Below are positions 25,416 to 34,688 of a DNA stretch of 64,000 nucleotides, piece after piece; the stretch's first letter is position 1; every line of letters begins with the position of its first letter. Both the position numbers and the translations under genes were made by a program. The notes beneath the pieces are model-generated. The model did not search any database. It saw nothing but the letters and a program-made list of their open reading frames with translations, and was not told the origin of the DNA. Source of the DNA: Mesonia sp008017825. Its GTDB lineage: Bacteria > Bacteroidota > Bacteroidia > Flavobacteriales > Flavobacteriaceae. The stretch spans positions 516,100 to 580,099 of the forward strand of contig NZ_VRLS01000012.1 of the NCBI RefSeq assembly GCF_008017825.1. Direction: 5' to 3'.

Positions 25416-25856
25416 TTAGTATTCACTTGACAAGATCAAAGTAGAATAATTATCACTGGCTTTATAGTTACCGCTTTTGATCATTTCATCGTTCAAATTA
25501 TCTATAAAGAATAACCTGCAATTTTGATCGATCGAATAGAAACTTTGCAAGTAGTCCAGTCCATCGTGTTGTTTTACCAAGTTCTGAACGAAAATAAACA
25601 GTTCTGCCACCTGTTTCTTATCAATGTGGTCTAAGACTCCTCTGCTGAGGTAGAAACTTCCGTTAAAGCGGTAATTTCCTTCTTCTTCCTGAATCTTATA
25701 CTCCAAACCTGTTTTAAAGGTGTAATGGCTAATGATATTTCCCAACTGCTCTGTGGTGATTTGAAGTTGCTCTGCAATCTGGCGATTGGTAATTCGTTTT
25801 TGTTGCAGTTGCTGGTATTGTTTGAATTTCTCCAAGTCTTTGTCTACTAATTCCAT
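25416..25856 (-). CDS. Small HTH protein of unknown function
   Basis: The 146-residue protein has an N-terminal helix-turn-helix-like stretch (RITNRQIAEQLQITTEQLGN) and a C-terminal part of about 85 residues without recognised domain. It lies upstream of the iteron array on the same strand as the other element genes. It may be a regulator of the replication module. The family was not recognised. Confidence 0.55.
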   Translation of the reverse strand: MELVDKDLEKFKQYQQLQQKRITNRQIAEQLQITTEQLGNIISHYTFKTGLEYKIQEEEGNYRFNGSFYLSRGVLDHIDKKQVAELFIFVQNLVKQHDGLDYLQSFYSIDQNCRLFFIDNLNDEMIKSGNYKASDNYSTLILSSEY

Positions 25857-25889
25857 CGGTTATAAATTTTATACAACCTTCAGGACTTT

Positions 25890-25998
25890 TTACCAAAGAT
25901 ACCCCTTGCATATCTTTTTTGTTCAGCGGAGCTTTATGCCGCCAAGCACCTAAGCACATCTAAGTATGCGTTTAGCAGAGGGGTTATGTCGAATTTCT
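25890..25998. repeat. Imperfect palindrome sharing a motif with 28515-28626
   Basis: Outer arms ATACCCCTTGC and GCAGAGGGGTTAT and inner arms CTAAGCACAT / ATGCGTTTAG can fold back. It contains CCGCCAAGCACCTA(A)GCACA, which recurs at 28531-28555. It lies between the HTH gene and a block of three secreted-protein genes. Confidence 0.55.
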
Positions 25999-26089
25999 TT
26001 AGTAAGAAGGAAGCGTTTTAAGCGCTCCCTCCCTAAGTTTCTTTGAGTGCCTTCCCCTTGATCAAAAAGACACTGAAAGCAAACTTTTT

Positions 26090-26434
26090 TTATTGTTTTT
26101 GGTACTCCTTAAAATCTTCTTTATCCGCGATCGGGAAAACCTTTCCCAGTATACCAAAACCAAGTTGTAGGTCTTTGTCCCTGGAGTTGGAATGGATGTG
26201 GGAAAACGAAAAAAGATAATAATCCTCGATTTTGAGGTTGGCTTTTATCATCTTTTCCGATAAGCTGGATAATAGGGCATCGGTAAAGCTCTTCTTTTCA
26301 CCTTCTTCCGACAGCACGTGTTCCAAAAACAGTTCATTGGCATTGTCGGTGTGTTTGTCCCTTGTCGGATTGGTCAGAAAGGTTATAAGGATCAATGCAA
26401 ATATTGAAATGGTTACAGTGAGTTGTGTTTTCAT
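26090..26434 (-). CDS. Small exported protein, DUF4359-like
   Basis: The 114 residues have an N-terminal hydrophobic export or anchor segment (LTVTISIFALILITFL), then a short soluble domain ending with DYYLFSFSHIHS ... LQLGFGILGKVFPI. The size and the YYLFSxxxI...LGxxGxxF pattern remind me of the DUF4359 family, a small periplasmic-type domain of unknown role. It follows the two secreted paralogues on the same strand by 14 bp or so and is probably co-transcribed. Confidence 0.55.
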   Translation of the reverse strand: MKTQLTVTISIFALILITFLTNPTRDKHTDNANELFLEHVLSEEGEKKSFTDALLSSLSEKMIKANLKIEDYYLFSFSHIHSNSRDKDLQLGFGILGKVFPIADKEDFKEYQKQ

Positions 26435-26448
26435 AAGTTTGGTTTATA

Positions 26449-27525
26449 TTAAAGTTCATTTACGATGATAAAATTGGCATCCATACCGCTGATGGTACCA
26501 AATTGATAGCCTATTTTATAATTGCCTTTCTCATAGGAAGCCAATTGGGATTCAATGTATTTCTCTTGCTCTTCGGATAGCTGATGGTCCGAAGTAAATT
26601 TGATCTCTCCTTTTTTCTTTTTTAGTTCAATTTCACCTCGATCCAATTGTAGGTCAAACAGCAGGTTGACCTCAATACTCAGTGCCCGCTCCCTGCCGTG
26701 ATATTCCGTGGTAACCTTGGGAAGCTGGAATTCAAATCTTAGGTCTGAAAAATGACGAAGTTGAAAATCTTCTGTGTTACTATGGATTTTTTTCGTGCTT
26801 CCAGTATATGCCCAAGAACCTTCCCTTTGGGATAGTTTTACTTTATACAGTGCCTTTAGATCGGAAAACAATCCATCCTTTTTAAAATACTCCTTTTGAA
26901 CCTTTAGGTAGGCTTTTACAATTTCGGGGAATGCTTTTTGGGTATAACCCGCTTTAAACTCTTCGATATCGTGGTATTGGTTGATGTAATGGAAGTCAAT
27001 GGCTGCCTTCTCTTGTTGTTTCTGGTTGCTTTCCATTTCATCCTTCCTTTTGTCAAGTTCTTTGGTTACCGCTGTGGGAAGTTGTTCCAAAGCGGTTTTA
27101 CGGAAGTAGACCACAGCGTGATTGCCTTCTGATCGAATATGGTTGAAATATTGATAATTCTCCACAAAATAATAATCGCCTATTTTAGTATTTCCATAGA
27201 ATTCATCGAATTTGCCCTTTACAAATTCAGCGGAAAGATGAGGGAACTCGGTGGTACGGTAACTGTAGGTTCCTTCTTCAAAGATAAAATGCAGTATGGC
27301 GTCCGTGCGGAGTTTCAGATCGTAATACATAGCATTGTACTTTTTGACCTCTATTTCGTTCAAACCGTATTTTCCGTATTTTTCATTGAATAACCATCTA
27401 GGGTTGTTCTGTTCCAAGACTTGTAGGAATATGACAGCCTTATTTTTGGACTGTCCCATTTCCAACTGACAGAACGATTTGAAGGTGGACAGCAGCAGAA
27501 AAGCAAATAAAAGACTTGTTTTCAT
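26449..27525 (-). CDS. Secreted protein of unknown function (paralogue of the next gene)
   Basis: I set the start at the ATG at 27525, which opens a signal peptide (MKTSLLFAFLLLSTFKSFC). A longer frame up to 27597 would put 24 extra residues before it and overlap the upstream gene. The 358-residue product shares with the neighbouring protein a layout Q.N.P.W.FN (LEQNNPRWLFNEKYGKYG), an EI.V stretch and KIGDYYFVENYQ about 110 residues in. The C-terminal half differs. No known domain was recognised. It is one of three exported proteins clustered between two related palindromes. Confidence 0.6.
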   Translation of the reverse strand: MKTSLLFAFLLLSTFKSFCQLEMGQSKNKAVIFLQVLEQNNPRWLFNEKYGKYGLNEIEVKKYNAMYYDLKLRTDAILHFIFEEGTYSYRTTEFPHLSAEFVKGKFDEFYGNTKIGDYYFVENYQYFNHIRSEGNHAVVYFRKTALEQLPTAVTKELDKRKDEMESNQKQQEKAAIDFHYINQYHDIEEFKAGYTQKAFPEIVKAYLKVQKEYFKKDGLFSDLKALYKVKLSQREGSWAYTGSTKKIHSNTEDFQLRHFSDLRFEFQLPKVTTEYHGRERALSIEVNLLFDLQLDRGEIELKKKKGEIKFTSDHQLSEEQEKYIESQLASYEKGNYKIGYQFGTISGMDANFIIVNEL

Positions 27526-27544
27526 TCTTAAAGTTATTTGTAGG

Positions 27545-28438
27545 TTAATCATAGCTTCTAAAATTTGGCACCTCCTTACTCTGTTGTGTATACACACCCT
27601 CTAAGGTCAAGCCTGATCCAAGCCCACAGTTATTTTGGTAATTATTTACGGTGATTTTTTGTGTTTCAATGGTCAATTTCACGATACAGCCTCCAAATTC
27701 ATCATCTTCATATAGTGCGGTGTTCCCATTTAAGACAACAAGTCCTTCCAGTTCACTAAAACTTCTAGAATTGCCCACGTTAAATAGGAACATCAGTTTA
27801 CCATCGGTAAGCTCAGCTATCCTAAGCTGATTGTCATACTCATCTGCGTAAGTACCATTTATGGGACTGTCCTTTTGAAGCCTTTGGAGTAAAATAGGTT
27901 TATTGAGTATTCGGTAATCCCTTTTCTGGACATAATCTCCCTGAGGGCGGATGCTTTCCATTGTCTTACGAACACTGTCAGGTAGCTCCGTAAATTCCGT
28001 TATGCTGGTAACGATCGAAGGAAGGTTACCAATCATTTTGAGCTGTGTCACCTTCTGATAATCTTCTCGGTGGTTATCTGTAAAGTAATACTCCCCGATC
28101 TTGTGTTCTTTATTATTTTGCTCAAAAGCTGACAACACATTTTTTGATTTTGGGAACTGTTGTATTCTTTTCGTACAAATACCCTTTTCAAATTTATAGA
28201 TCTCGATGATCTCGGTATCGCTGGAAGTAAGGGAGGAGAACTCGTTTACTTTGCGAACCCTATACTCTTGGATTTCATTCTCTTCGTTGAAGGACTTGTT
28301 AAACTCCCAATCAGGATAGTTTTGTTGGTAATAGGCATAGGAGTTTTCAATACTTTCCAGACCTTCTCCCAAACCTGCATATTGAGCATGGGAGGGAATG
28401 AAAATAATTAAGAAAAGACAAAAAAATGTCTGCTTCAT
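27545..28438 (-). CDS. Secreted protein of unknown function (paralogue of the previous gene)
   Basis: The 297-residue protein begins with a signal peptide (MKQTFFCLFLIIFIPSHAQ). The first half matches its neighbour loosely: QQNYPDWEFNKSFNEENEIQEY and KIGEYYFTDNHRED. The second half (residues 180-285) has a repeat-free beta-like layout (NGTYADEYDNQLRIAEL ... ITVNNYQNNCGLGSGLTLEG), similar to small lipoprotein domains that bind metal or sugar, but this is only an impression. The function is not known. Confidence 0.6.
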   Translation of the reverse strand: MKQTFFCLFLIIFIPSHAQYAGLGEGLESIENSYAYYQQNYPDWEFNKSFNEENEIQEYRVRKVNEFSSLTSSDTEIIEIYKFEKGICTKRIQQFPKSKNVLSAFEQNNKEHKIGEYYFTDNHREDYQKVTQLKMIGNLPSIVTSITEFTELPDSVRKTMESIRPQGDYVQKRDYRILNKPILLQRLQKDSPINGTYADEYDNQLRIAELTDGKLMFLFNVGNSRSFSELEGLVVLNGNTALYEDDEFGGCIVKLTIETQKITVNNYQNNCGLGSGLTLEGVYTQQSKEVPNFRSYD

Positions 28439-28514
28439 CTGATAGATTTTTAGGTATCCATCAGTTCCGAATGGAGGTTTTTAAAAACAAAAAAGCGTGG
28501 AACTGTAGCTTACC

Positions 28515-28626
28515 GTTATCGAGGTACCGCCAAGCACCTACGCACAAATAAACACAGCCCACGCCGAAGCGTGAGCGTTGGTCTATTAAACTTGTGCGTA
28601 TCTTAAAATTGGCGGTTTTCGATAAC
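28515..28626. repeat. 112-bp imperfect palindrome
   Basis: Outer arms GTTATCGAGGTACCGCCAA and TTGGCGGTTTTCGATAAC pair nearly completely. A second set, TACGCACAA / TTGTGCGTA, and an inner hairpin CACGC-CGAA-GCGTG follow. The core CCGCCAAGCACCTACGCACA recurs near 25925. The 28439-28754 stretch holds no gene, only this palindrome and the terminator. It resembles a recombination or transcript-folding site, but integron core ends were not found. Confidence 0.75.
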
Positions 28627-28703
28627 AAGTGAAATAGCTAACGCTATTGATTCAATATTTTTGTCAGGGTAAAAATACTAAACAATTACCGATAAAGGAA
28701 AAC

Positions 28704-28735
28704 AAAAAAGCCTGAACATAATTATTCAGGCTTTT
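28704..28735 (-). terminator. Rho-independent terminator downstream of the integrase operon
   Basis: The inverted repeat AAAAGCCTGAA / TTCAGGCTTTT is followed on the minus strand by a T-rich run. It lies 20 bp after the stop of the 119-aa gene that follows the integrase. Confidence 0.8.
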
Positions 28736-28754
28736 AAACGGTGGTAAAGTTTTA

Positions 28755-29114
28755 TCAAGCTGTTAGATCATTTTTCAATTTAAACTGCTTTAAAAACGTT
28801 CTACCGTGGTCATACTTGGAGAATTTTTGCACACAATTGTCCAATATATCCTCTCCCTTTATCAAATCAACAGCTTCAGGGTGATGTATGATGATGGCTT
28901 CCAATGTTTTCTCACAAAGGTTCTTTCCCACCAAACGTTCAAAGCCTGTAGAGACCTTTTTACTGTTGATTATCTTCTCAAAATAAGCAAGCTTGTCTTT
29001 ATCATTGGTCAAAGAATCCCACTTGGGTAAGATCCTTCTGGGATAGTATACCCCTTTGACAGCCATATTTCGGATACATTTATCGATCAATTTAATTAAT
29101 TGTTTGAGTGTCAT
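28755..29114 (-). CDS. Unrecognised small protein following the integrase
   Basis: The 119-residue protein is soluble, basic and helix-rich (MTLKQLIKLIDKCIRNMAVK ... KFSKYDHGRTFLKQFKLKN). It starts 18 bp after the integrase stop and precedes a terminator, so it is probably transcribed with the integrase. An accessory role in recombination is possible from position alone. No domain was recognised. Confidence 0.6.
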   Translation of the reverse strand: MTLKQLIKLIDKCIRNMAVKGVYYPRRILPKWDSLTNDKDKLAYFEKIINSKKVSTGFERLVGKNLCEKTLEAIIIHHPEAVDLIKGEDILDNCVQKFSKYDHGRTFLKQFKLKNDLTA

Positions 29115-29132
29115 ACTATTTGATTTATAAGG

Positions 29133-30368
29133 TTATGCGGATTGCTTGGATTGTTCCAGAAAACGCTTGGCATTTTCCTCATTGGAGATTTTTATATAAT
29201 CCATAAAGACTTTTTCACTGCTATGCCCTGTGATTTTCATGATCATGGTTTTGTCAAAACCTCTCTTGTACATATTGGTAGCGAACGATCTTCTAGCGGT
29301 GTGGGTAGATATTAACTCCCATCTTTTAAATTTTGTTGTAATGGTCTTTCCTCCCCTACGGTTATAGGTCTTAACGTCAGAGTCCATTTCCGCTAATTGA
29401 CCAAGCTTTTTCAAATGGCGGTTCATCGTCTGATTTTGGAGGGGTTTGGGTAAATTATAATTGTATTTCTCCAAAACCAACTTAACTTCATTTAATATAG
29501 GGATGATAATATCGGTACCGGTTTTCTGTGTACGGATGCTAATAAGATCCGCATTAATATTCTCTTTGGTGATTTTACCAAGATCACTAAAGCGCAGCCC
29601 GGTATAACAAGCGACATAGAATAAGTCTCTGACCTTTTCTAATTTTCTATCTTCATTTAAATCTAACTCTATCCATTTGCTTAGTTCTTGCTCATCAAGG
29701 TAGATATTGCTGACTTCTTCTTTGGTGACCTTAAAACTTTTTGATTTATAAGCGGTGTTGTCGTTATACCCCTCTTGGGTAGCCTCATTAAGTACGGTTT
29801 TGAGAAGTTTAATGATCTTGCCGAAGCCATTTATCTTCAGTCCTAAAGTATTGACGTAATATTCGTAATAGTTGTTATAAAAATCCATATTGATATTATG
29901 CCAATCGATAATCGATCCCCAGTTGCGCTCAAATTTCTTTAAATTCTTGAAACTTGTTTTGTAGGAGCGTAAAGTGTTGGGGGATAATCTGTTTTCGGAT
30001 TTATGGATAAATTTCTCTACATATTGCCAAAAGGATAGTTTTTCGATTTTCTTATCATCCTTCTGTCTCCCTAACCATACATCCTTTACATACGAAACTG
30101 TAGGCTCAATTTCGTCGAAAAGGCAATCATTAATAATATCTTCTACCCTTTGTTTAAGTTTGGTCAAATAACGATTCATTTTTAAATATCCCGGATAGGT
30201 GCGTTTCACTCTCTGATTGCGTTTATCCCAGTCTTTAATATGGATTATTTTTTTGGTATAGAAGAGTGTGCATTTACTTTGATGGCAATAGCGAATAAAA
30301 AGCTGTGCTTTTTTCGATCGCTTTTTTCTTTGGGTTTGCGTTTGCCGCAATTCATAATTTACAGTCAT
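29133..30368 (-). CDS. int: Tyrosine recombinase (integrase) of the element
   Basis: The 411-residue protein has the layout of Bacteroidota integrases: an N-terminal arm-binding domain, a SAM-like core-binding domain (FWQYVEKFIHKSENRLSPNT followed by LRSYKTSFKNLKKF), and a catalytic domain with Arg in ACYTGLRFSDLGKI, HxxR in HTARRSFATNMYKRG, and His/Tyr in TGHSSEKVFMDYIKIS. It should carry out integration and excision at the 16-bp repeat. It belongs to the mobile block but lies in its centre, not at an end as is usual, which may mean that cargo was added on one side. Confidence 0.92.
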   Translation of the reverse strand: MTVNYELRQTQTQRKKRSKKAQLFIRYCHQSKCTLFYTKKIIHIKDWDKRNQRVKRTYPGYLKMNRYLTKLKQRVEDIINDCLFDEIEPTVSYVKDVWLGRQKDDKKIEKLSFWQYVEKFIHKSENRLSPNTLRSYKTSFKNLKKFERNWGSIIDWHNINMDFYNNYYEYYVNTLGLKINGFGKIIKLLKTVLNEATQEGYNDNTAYKSKSFKVTKEEVSNIYLDEQELSKWIELDLNEDRKLEKVRDLFYVACYTGLRFSDLGKITKENINADLISIRTQKTGTDIIIPILNEVKLVLEKYNYNLPKPLQNQTMNRHLKKLGQLAEMDSDVKTYNRRGGKTITTKFKRWELISTHTARRSFATNMYKRGFDKTMIMKITGHSSEKVFMDYIKISNEENAKRFLEQSKQSA

Positions 30369-30409
30369 TTTTCAACAATTTTGATTAAACTTGAATGGGA
30401 AGGTCCCTA

Positions 30410-31330
30410 TTAAAATAGTAGCCCGAAATTGAGGTCGGTTAAAAAATCAGAAAAACAATGTTTTCCGCTTTGTCTGACCGCATCAAATTTCTTTCTAAGG
30501 GCTTTTCTCCTTCTAGATTTCTGTACTGGTGAAAGAGAGGACCTATCAATGATATCCAGAGCCATTTCCTGAACTGGTTTATAGGTATACTTACCCGCCC
30601 ATAATAGTGTTTGGAAAAGTATATCGTCAAATTTTTCACCTTTAGAAGTATTGAAGCATACGTGAATCTGATATTGAATAAAAATCTTTAAATTATGAAG
30701 AGAATATTCATACTCTTCTTTTATAAATTTTTCGAGGTTCATTTTTTCAGGTTTAGAAACCTTCATCTCTGTTTTGACACAGTCAAAAGTATCTTCAAAA
30801 TCGAAATTTTTTCTCACCGTAGGGTGCATTTTCTTTTCCAGGTTGTGTCTTACTTCATATAGTTTGAACTGCTGTTTCTTGTTACCATACATAATGAACC
30901 TCTTATCTTTTTTTAAAAGATCCATATCATCCACCCCAACAATAAATGATTGTAATTCCTTGACCGAGAAATCAGAGTCATGAAGTATCGCTACTTCATA
31001 ATCACAAACCCTTGCATCGAATAGGTTTACCCTAAGAAACTCTGAAAGCTTATTAAACGCATCCTCAATATCGCTTTTGCTTGTTTCCACAAAGTTGTGA
31101 CCATTAAGGAAAAAGGGAACGCTAAGAGAAACTGTTAATACACCGTTGCAAAGATAGATATCGATATATTCCCCGAATAAGCCATACTGTTTTAGTAAGG
31201 TATGATTGGTATCCAACTTATAGCGATTTTTGATTCTAGGGTGAGGAACCAAACAGTAATCACTTATAGCTTTTACGCCGTGTTTTCTAATCTTGATAAA
31301 ATCCAGTTGAACAAATCTTCTTTTTTCCAT
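30410..31330 (-). CDS. Candidate gene II-like replication initiation protein
   Basis: The 306-residue protein has no signal or membrane segment. The region VLTVSLSVPFFLNGHNFVET, followed by LSEFLRVNLFDARVCDYEVA, resembles the GHN...L...L motif region of filamentous phage gene II/plasmid Rep proteins. The C-terminus is strongly basic (SPVQKSRRRKALRKKFDAVR). It sits between the integrase and the DNA polymerase, which suits a replication role. The similarity is from memory of motif layout and needs a profile search; catalytic HUH or tyrosine residues were not established. Confidence 0.45.
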   Translation of the reverse strand: MEKRRFVQLDFIKIRKHGVKAISDYCLVPHPRIKNRYKLDTNHTLLKQYGLFGEYIDIYLCNGVLTVSLSVPFFLNGHNFVETSKSDIEDAFNKLSEFLRVNLFDARVCDYEVAILHDSDFSVKELQSFIVGVDDMDLLKKDKRFIMYGNKKQQFKLYEVRHNLEKKMHPTVRKNFDFEDTFDCVKTEMKVSKPEKMNLEKFIKEEYEYSLHNLKIFIQYQIHVCFNTSKGEKFDDILFQTLLWAGKYTYKPVQEMALDIIDRSSLSPVQKSRRRKALRKKFDAVRQSGKHCFSDFLTDLNFGLLF

Positions 31331-31363
31331 AATTATTGTTTTTATATTAAAATTTATACTTAT

Positions 31364-33109
31364 TTAGTGCACTTCTTGCCACGTCTTACCAACTTGGAGA
31401 TCGACTTCCAGTTTTACAGGTAACGAGATGACGTTTTCCATTTCAAACCGTATGAGCTCACGCATATGCTCGACTTCATCATCAGGTACTTCAAATACCA
31501 GTTCATCGTGAACTTGAAGGATCATTTTGCTGTGTAACCCTTCCTGTTTTATGCGCCGATGAATATTGACCATTGCCACACGGATAATATCGGCGGCGCT
31601 TCCTTGAATTGGTGTATTCATTGCGGCACGTTTGGCTTTCTCTCTTTTGTAAGAATTTTCGGAATGGATGTGGGGCAGAGGTCTCTTGCGTCCGAAAATC
31701 GTTTCCGCATACCCGTTACAATCCGCTCTGAACACTAATTCATCGCGATATTGTTTTACACCTTGGTACAACTCAAAATACGCATCGATAAACACCTGAC
31801 ATTCCTCTTGACTGTACTTCCTTTCGGAATCTTTATTGATCGATTTTGCTAAACCGTGCGCGGTCATCCCATAAATCAAACCGAAATTCACCTTCTTACC
31901 TATTGTCCCTCTTTGATAATCTGTAACATCACTGTACTCTATATGTAAAGCTTTGGAAGTAGTTAACCTGTGTAGGTCAATTCCTTCATTGTAGGCTTTG
32001 ATCATTGTAGGGTCTTTTGATAGTGAAGCCATTATTCTTAATTCGACATTGCTGTAATCTGCTCCAATCAACTGGTATCCATCCGGGGCAGCAACGCATC
32101 CTCTGAGTTTATTCCCAATGGTTCTGCTAGGGATATTTTGAAGGTTCGGGTTACTCGAGCTTAACCTCCCAGTTGCAGTAACCGTTTGATTGAATGAGGT
32201 GTGCAACCGTCCAGTGGTAGGGTGGGTCCTTTTGAGTGCCTTGATGAAGGTGCCTGACACTTTATCCAATGCCCGATACTCTATAATTTGCCCTACGAGG
32301 GGATGTGAGTGTATTAACTGCTCTAGAATTTCCGATGATACCGAAAAGTGACCGTTCTTTCCTTTGTTTCCTATTGGTTCCAAACCTAATTGATCAAACA
32401 GAACATTGGCAAGCTGTATAGGGGAATTGATATTGATATCTCCTTCAATGAATTCTTGCATTGCTGAAAGAACTTCCTCTTTCTTCTTCTCAATTTTCAA
32501 TGCAATTTTCTGTAGTAACTTCTTATCAATGAAAACCCCGTTGTATTCCATTTCAGCAATGACGGGCACCAATTGGTTATCTATCACACTAATTTTCTCA
32601 AGGTTGTTGGATTCGATTTCTTTAATTAGATATAGATATAGTTGAAGTGTCTGGTCTGCATCTTCACAAGCATAATCTCTTACAGTTTCATTACAGACCC
32701 CTTCCAGTGTTTTGCTGTCTTTATCACCAATGGCAATGTCATCATACTTGATTTGCTGGTAGTTAAGATGAATTTTAGAGATATGTTTAAGGTTATGTTT
32801 CTTGCGATCGGGAAAAAGCAAATAATCCAATACCATTGTATCAATGATTGTCCCCTTTACTATAATTCCGTGGGAACGTAAAACATTTAGATCGAATCTC
32901 AAATTATGACCAATCCATACGATATCAGGGTTACTAAATAGCACTTCTAGTTTTTTAAGCGCTAGCTTTCGGTACTTTCTATTGGGAAGAGGAATGTACA
33001 CCGCTTTATTGACACTGGTACTAATAGCCATACCAATGATCTTAGCTTGATGAACGTCCAAGCTATCGGTCTCCAGGTCAAAACAGATCACTCTCTTACT
33101 CCTTTTCAT
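31364..33109 (-). CDS. Family A DNA polymerase with 3'-5' exonuclease, element-encoded
   Basis: The 581-residue protein lacks the 5'-nuclease domain of chromosomal PolA. The exonuclease motifs are CFDLETDSL, IGHNLRFDLNVL and YACEDADQTLQL. The polymerase motifs are A (IGADYSNVELRI), B (RGTIGKKVNFGLIYGMTAHG) and C (ILQVHDELVFEV), with all catalytic aspartates present. The order and length match phage-type family A polymerases. It overlaps the primase-helicase gene by 14 bp, so the two are co-translated and probably replicate the element when it is excised. Confidence 0.93.
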   Translation of the reverse strand: MKRSKRVICFDLETDSLDVHQAKIIGMAISTSVNKAVYIPLPNRKYRKLALKKLEVLFSNPDIVWIGHNLRFDLNVLRSHGIIVKGTIIDTMVLDYLLFPDRKKHNLKHISKIHLNYQQIKYDDIAIGDKDSKTLEGVCNETVRDYACEDADQTLQLYLYLIKEIESNNLEKISVIDNQLVPVIAEMEYNGVFIDKKLLQKIALKIEKKKEEVLSAMQEFIEGDININSPIQLANVLFDQLGLEPIGNKGKNGHFSVSSEILEQLIHSHPLVGQIIEYRALDKVSGTFIKALKRTHPTTGRLHTSFNQTVTATGRLSSSNPNLQNIPSRTIGNKLRGCVAAPDGYQLIGADYSNVELRIMASLSKDPTMIKAYNEGIDLHRLTTSKALHIEYSDVTDYQRGTIGKKVNFGLIYGMTAHGLAKSINKDSERKYSQEECQVFIDAYFELYQGVKQYRDELVFRADCNGYAETIFGRKRPLPHIHSENSYKREKAKRAAMNTPIQGSAADIIRVAMVNIHRRIKQEGLHSKMILQVHDELVFEVPDDEVEHMRELIRFEMENVISLPVKLEVDLQVGKTWQEVH

Positions 33110-34685
33110 CTTCTTTATTTATGTTGTTAATAAAACGGGTAAGTTTATTGGGTGTATCTACTATTTTGTACTGGGTATCTACATCCGCAATCGTTTGGAT
33201 AGGTTGTGATTGTTTTGAGTCTCCACTACTTAACTCAATATATTTTTTTGTGTTTGCCGGGGTCTCTGTAAAAGCAATGTTTTTGGAGTCTAGGTATTTC
33301 TTGACCTTGTGGGTAAAATTATTCCTCCTTGGAACGTATTTGGGCTGGGTGTAGCCCCCTTTTCTGAATTCCTCATACAGGTCAGCTTTATGAAACCTTT
33401 GGACTCCTTGTTCTATCTTCTCATCGAGAAACTCGACCAGTTCCAGACCAACCTCAGCATAGAGCTTTCGCTCTTCCAAATTGATATTTACAGGTTCTAC
33501 TAATCCTTGAGATAAGTAGGTATGTACACAGTGTACGATGAAGTTGTCGAATAGCAGCCATTGTTCATCATTCCAATCGGTAAAAAAGTTATGACCAAAT
33601 TCCGCCTGTGGGGTAAGGTGTTTACCATAGTAGGGTGACACCTCAATTTCGTGCAATCTTCTTTCGGTGGAATTACCCTCACTTCTATTTAAGTAATGAT
33701 TGGTGGTAGTTGCGATTTTTGGGGAATATTCAAAGGGAAGAGAAACTGTAGGTTTATATTTTTCCTCAATTTCAAAACTGTCGGTCGATAGGTTAAAATA
33801 GTTATCCAAATTTTCTTTTTTGGAGGCATCATTGATCAATACCAATTGGGTGAAAATTTTCACCTTTTGAAACGCAAACCGATGAGAGGATTGAAGACGT
33901 TTCCCTCCTAATTCAACTACATTTATAACATGGGAAAGTGCTTTTAATAGTAAACTTTTCCCTGTTCCTCCATTGCTTGTTTGGTTGTCCCCTGTGACTT
34001 GATCAATAAGTACAACGATTTTTGGGTTGACAGGATCCTTATAGTCGTGCACCAAATATCCCAGAGTAGTAATTAATACAAGAAATCTTTCCTCATTTTG
34101 TCCCGCAAGATTCCAGGCAAACTGATAAAAATCTCCTTTTTCTATATCAGATAGTTTTTGAAAATCTCTTTTGATCAATCGGTTATGAAGAAGGGGAGAG
34201 CCAAAATCAGTTTTTTTGATCTGACTAATTCCTAAACGTGTGATTTCAACGAGTGTATTCTCAAATTGGAGGTGACAACACTCTTCCGAATCGATTTTAA
34301 GCTCTATCGTTTCAATTTTGAAAAACGATTCAATGTTTTTGGTATAAAACTTATAGGAGTTTTCAACTACAGCTCCAAGTACGTCATTCACATCGACAAC
34401 ACCATTTGCCTTATCGAAATTCCGCTCAAAATATTCAACGATCAATTTCGAAATATCGGCAATTTCGATAAGCCTAATGCAATTGTCTTCAATGACGGCA
34501 AAGCTATACCCATCAACTCCTTTGAAACTGATTTTTCGGATATTTAAGATAAGTTGTAGAAAAATAATGAGCTGGTAATAATTCACTACTACTTTTCCTC
34601 TAAACTTCCTCCAAAAGATTAGATCTTTTTCACGCAAAGAGTTACACAACTTTTGCTCCTTTTTGAGACTTTTAAATTCCTTCAC
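33096..34685 (-). CDS. Primase-helicase family protein (D5/SF3-like ATPase)
   Basis: The 529-residue protein has a Walker A motif GGTGKSLLLKALSHV near residue 240, preceded by LITTLGYLVHDYKDPVNPK, then Walker B-like TQLVLINDASKKEN and a sensor region KIATTTNHYLNRSEGNSTER. This is the layout of DUF5906/D5-type helicases of phages and plasmids. The primase half, if present, would be in the first 200 residues, which I could not assign. A winged-helix-like C-terminus follows. It lies 3 bp from the small HTH gene and overlaps the polymerase gene. Confidence 0.8.
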   Translation of the reverse strand: MKEFKSLKKEQKLCNSLREKDLIFWRKFRGKVVVNYYQLIIFLQLILNIRKISFKGVDGYSFAVIEDNCIRLIEIADISKLIVEYFERNFDKANGVVDVNDVLGAVVENSYKFYTKNIESFFKIETIELKIDSEECCHLQFENTLVEITRLGISQIKKTDFGSPLLHNRLIKRDFQKLSDIEKGDFYQFAWNLAGQNEERFLVLITTLGYLVHDYKDPVNPKIVVLIDQVTGDNQTSNGGTGKSLLLKALSHVINVVELGGKRLQSSHRFAFQKVKIFTQLVLINDASKKENLDNYFNLSTDSFEIEEKYKPTVSLPFEYSPKIATTTNHYLNRSEGNSTERRLHEIEVSPYYGKHLTPQAEFGHNFFTDWNDEQWLLFDNFIVHCVHTYLSQGLVEPVNINLEERKLYAEVGLELVEFLDEKIEQGVQRFHKADLYEEFRKGGYTQPKYVPRRNNFTHKVKKYLDSKNIAFTETPANTKKYIELSSGDSKQSQPIQTIADVDTQYKIVDTPNKLTRFINNINKEDEKE

Positions 34686-34688
34686 GAC

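Noticed and set aside
25729..25959. 76-aa minus-strand frame overlapping the small HTH gene
   Set aside because: Composition is not protein-like and it covers the palindrome region; the overlapping 146-aa frame has a recognisable HTH.
27526..27597. Longer start for the 358-aa secreted protein
   Set aside because: It would add 24 residues in front of a good signal peptide and overlap the upstream gene.
28515..28626. Integron attC site
   Set aside because: The palindrome is strong, but the required core ends RYYYAAC and GTTRRRY are not present, and no integron integrase is in the window.
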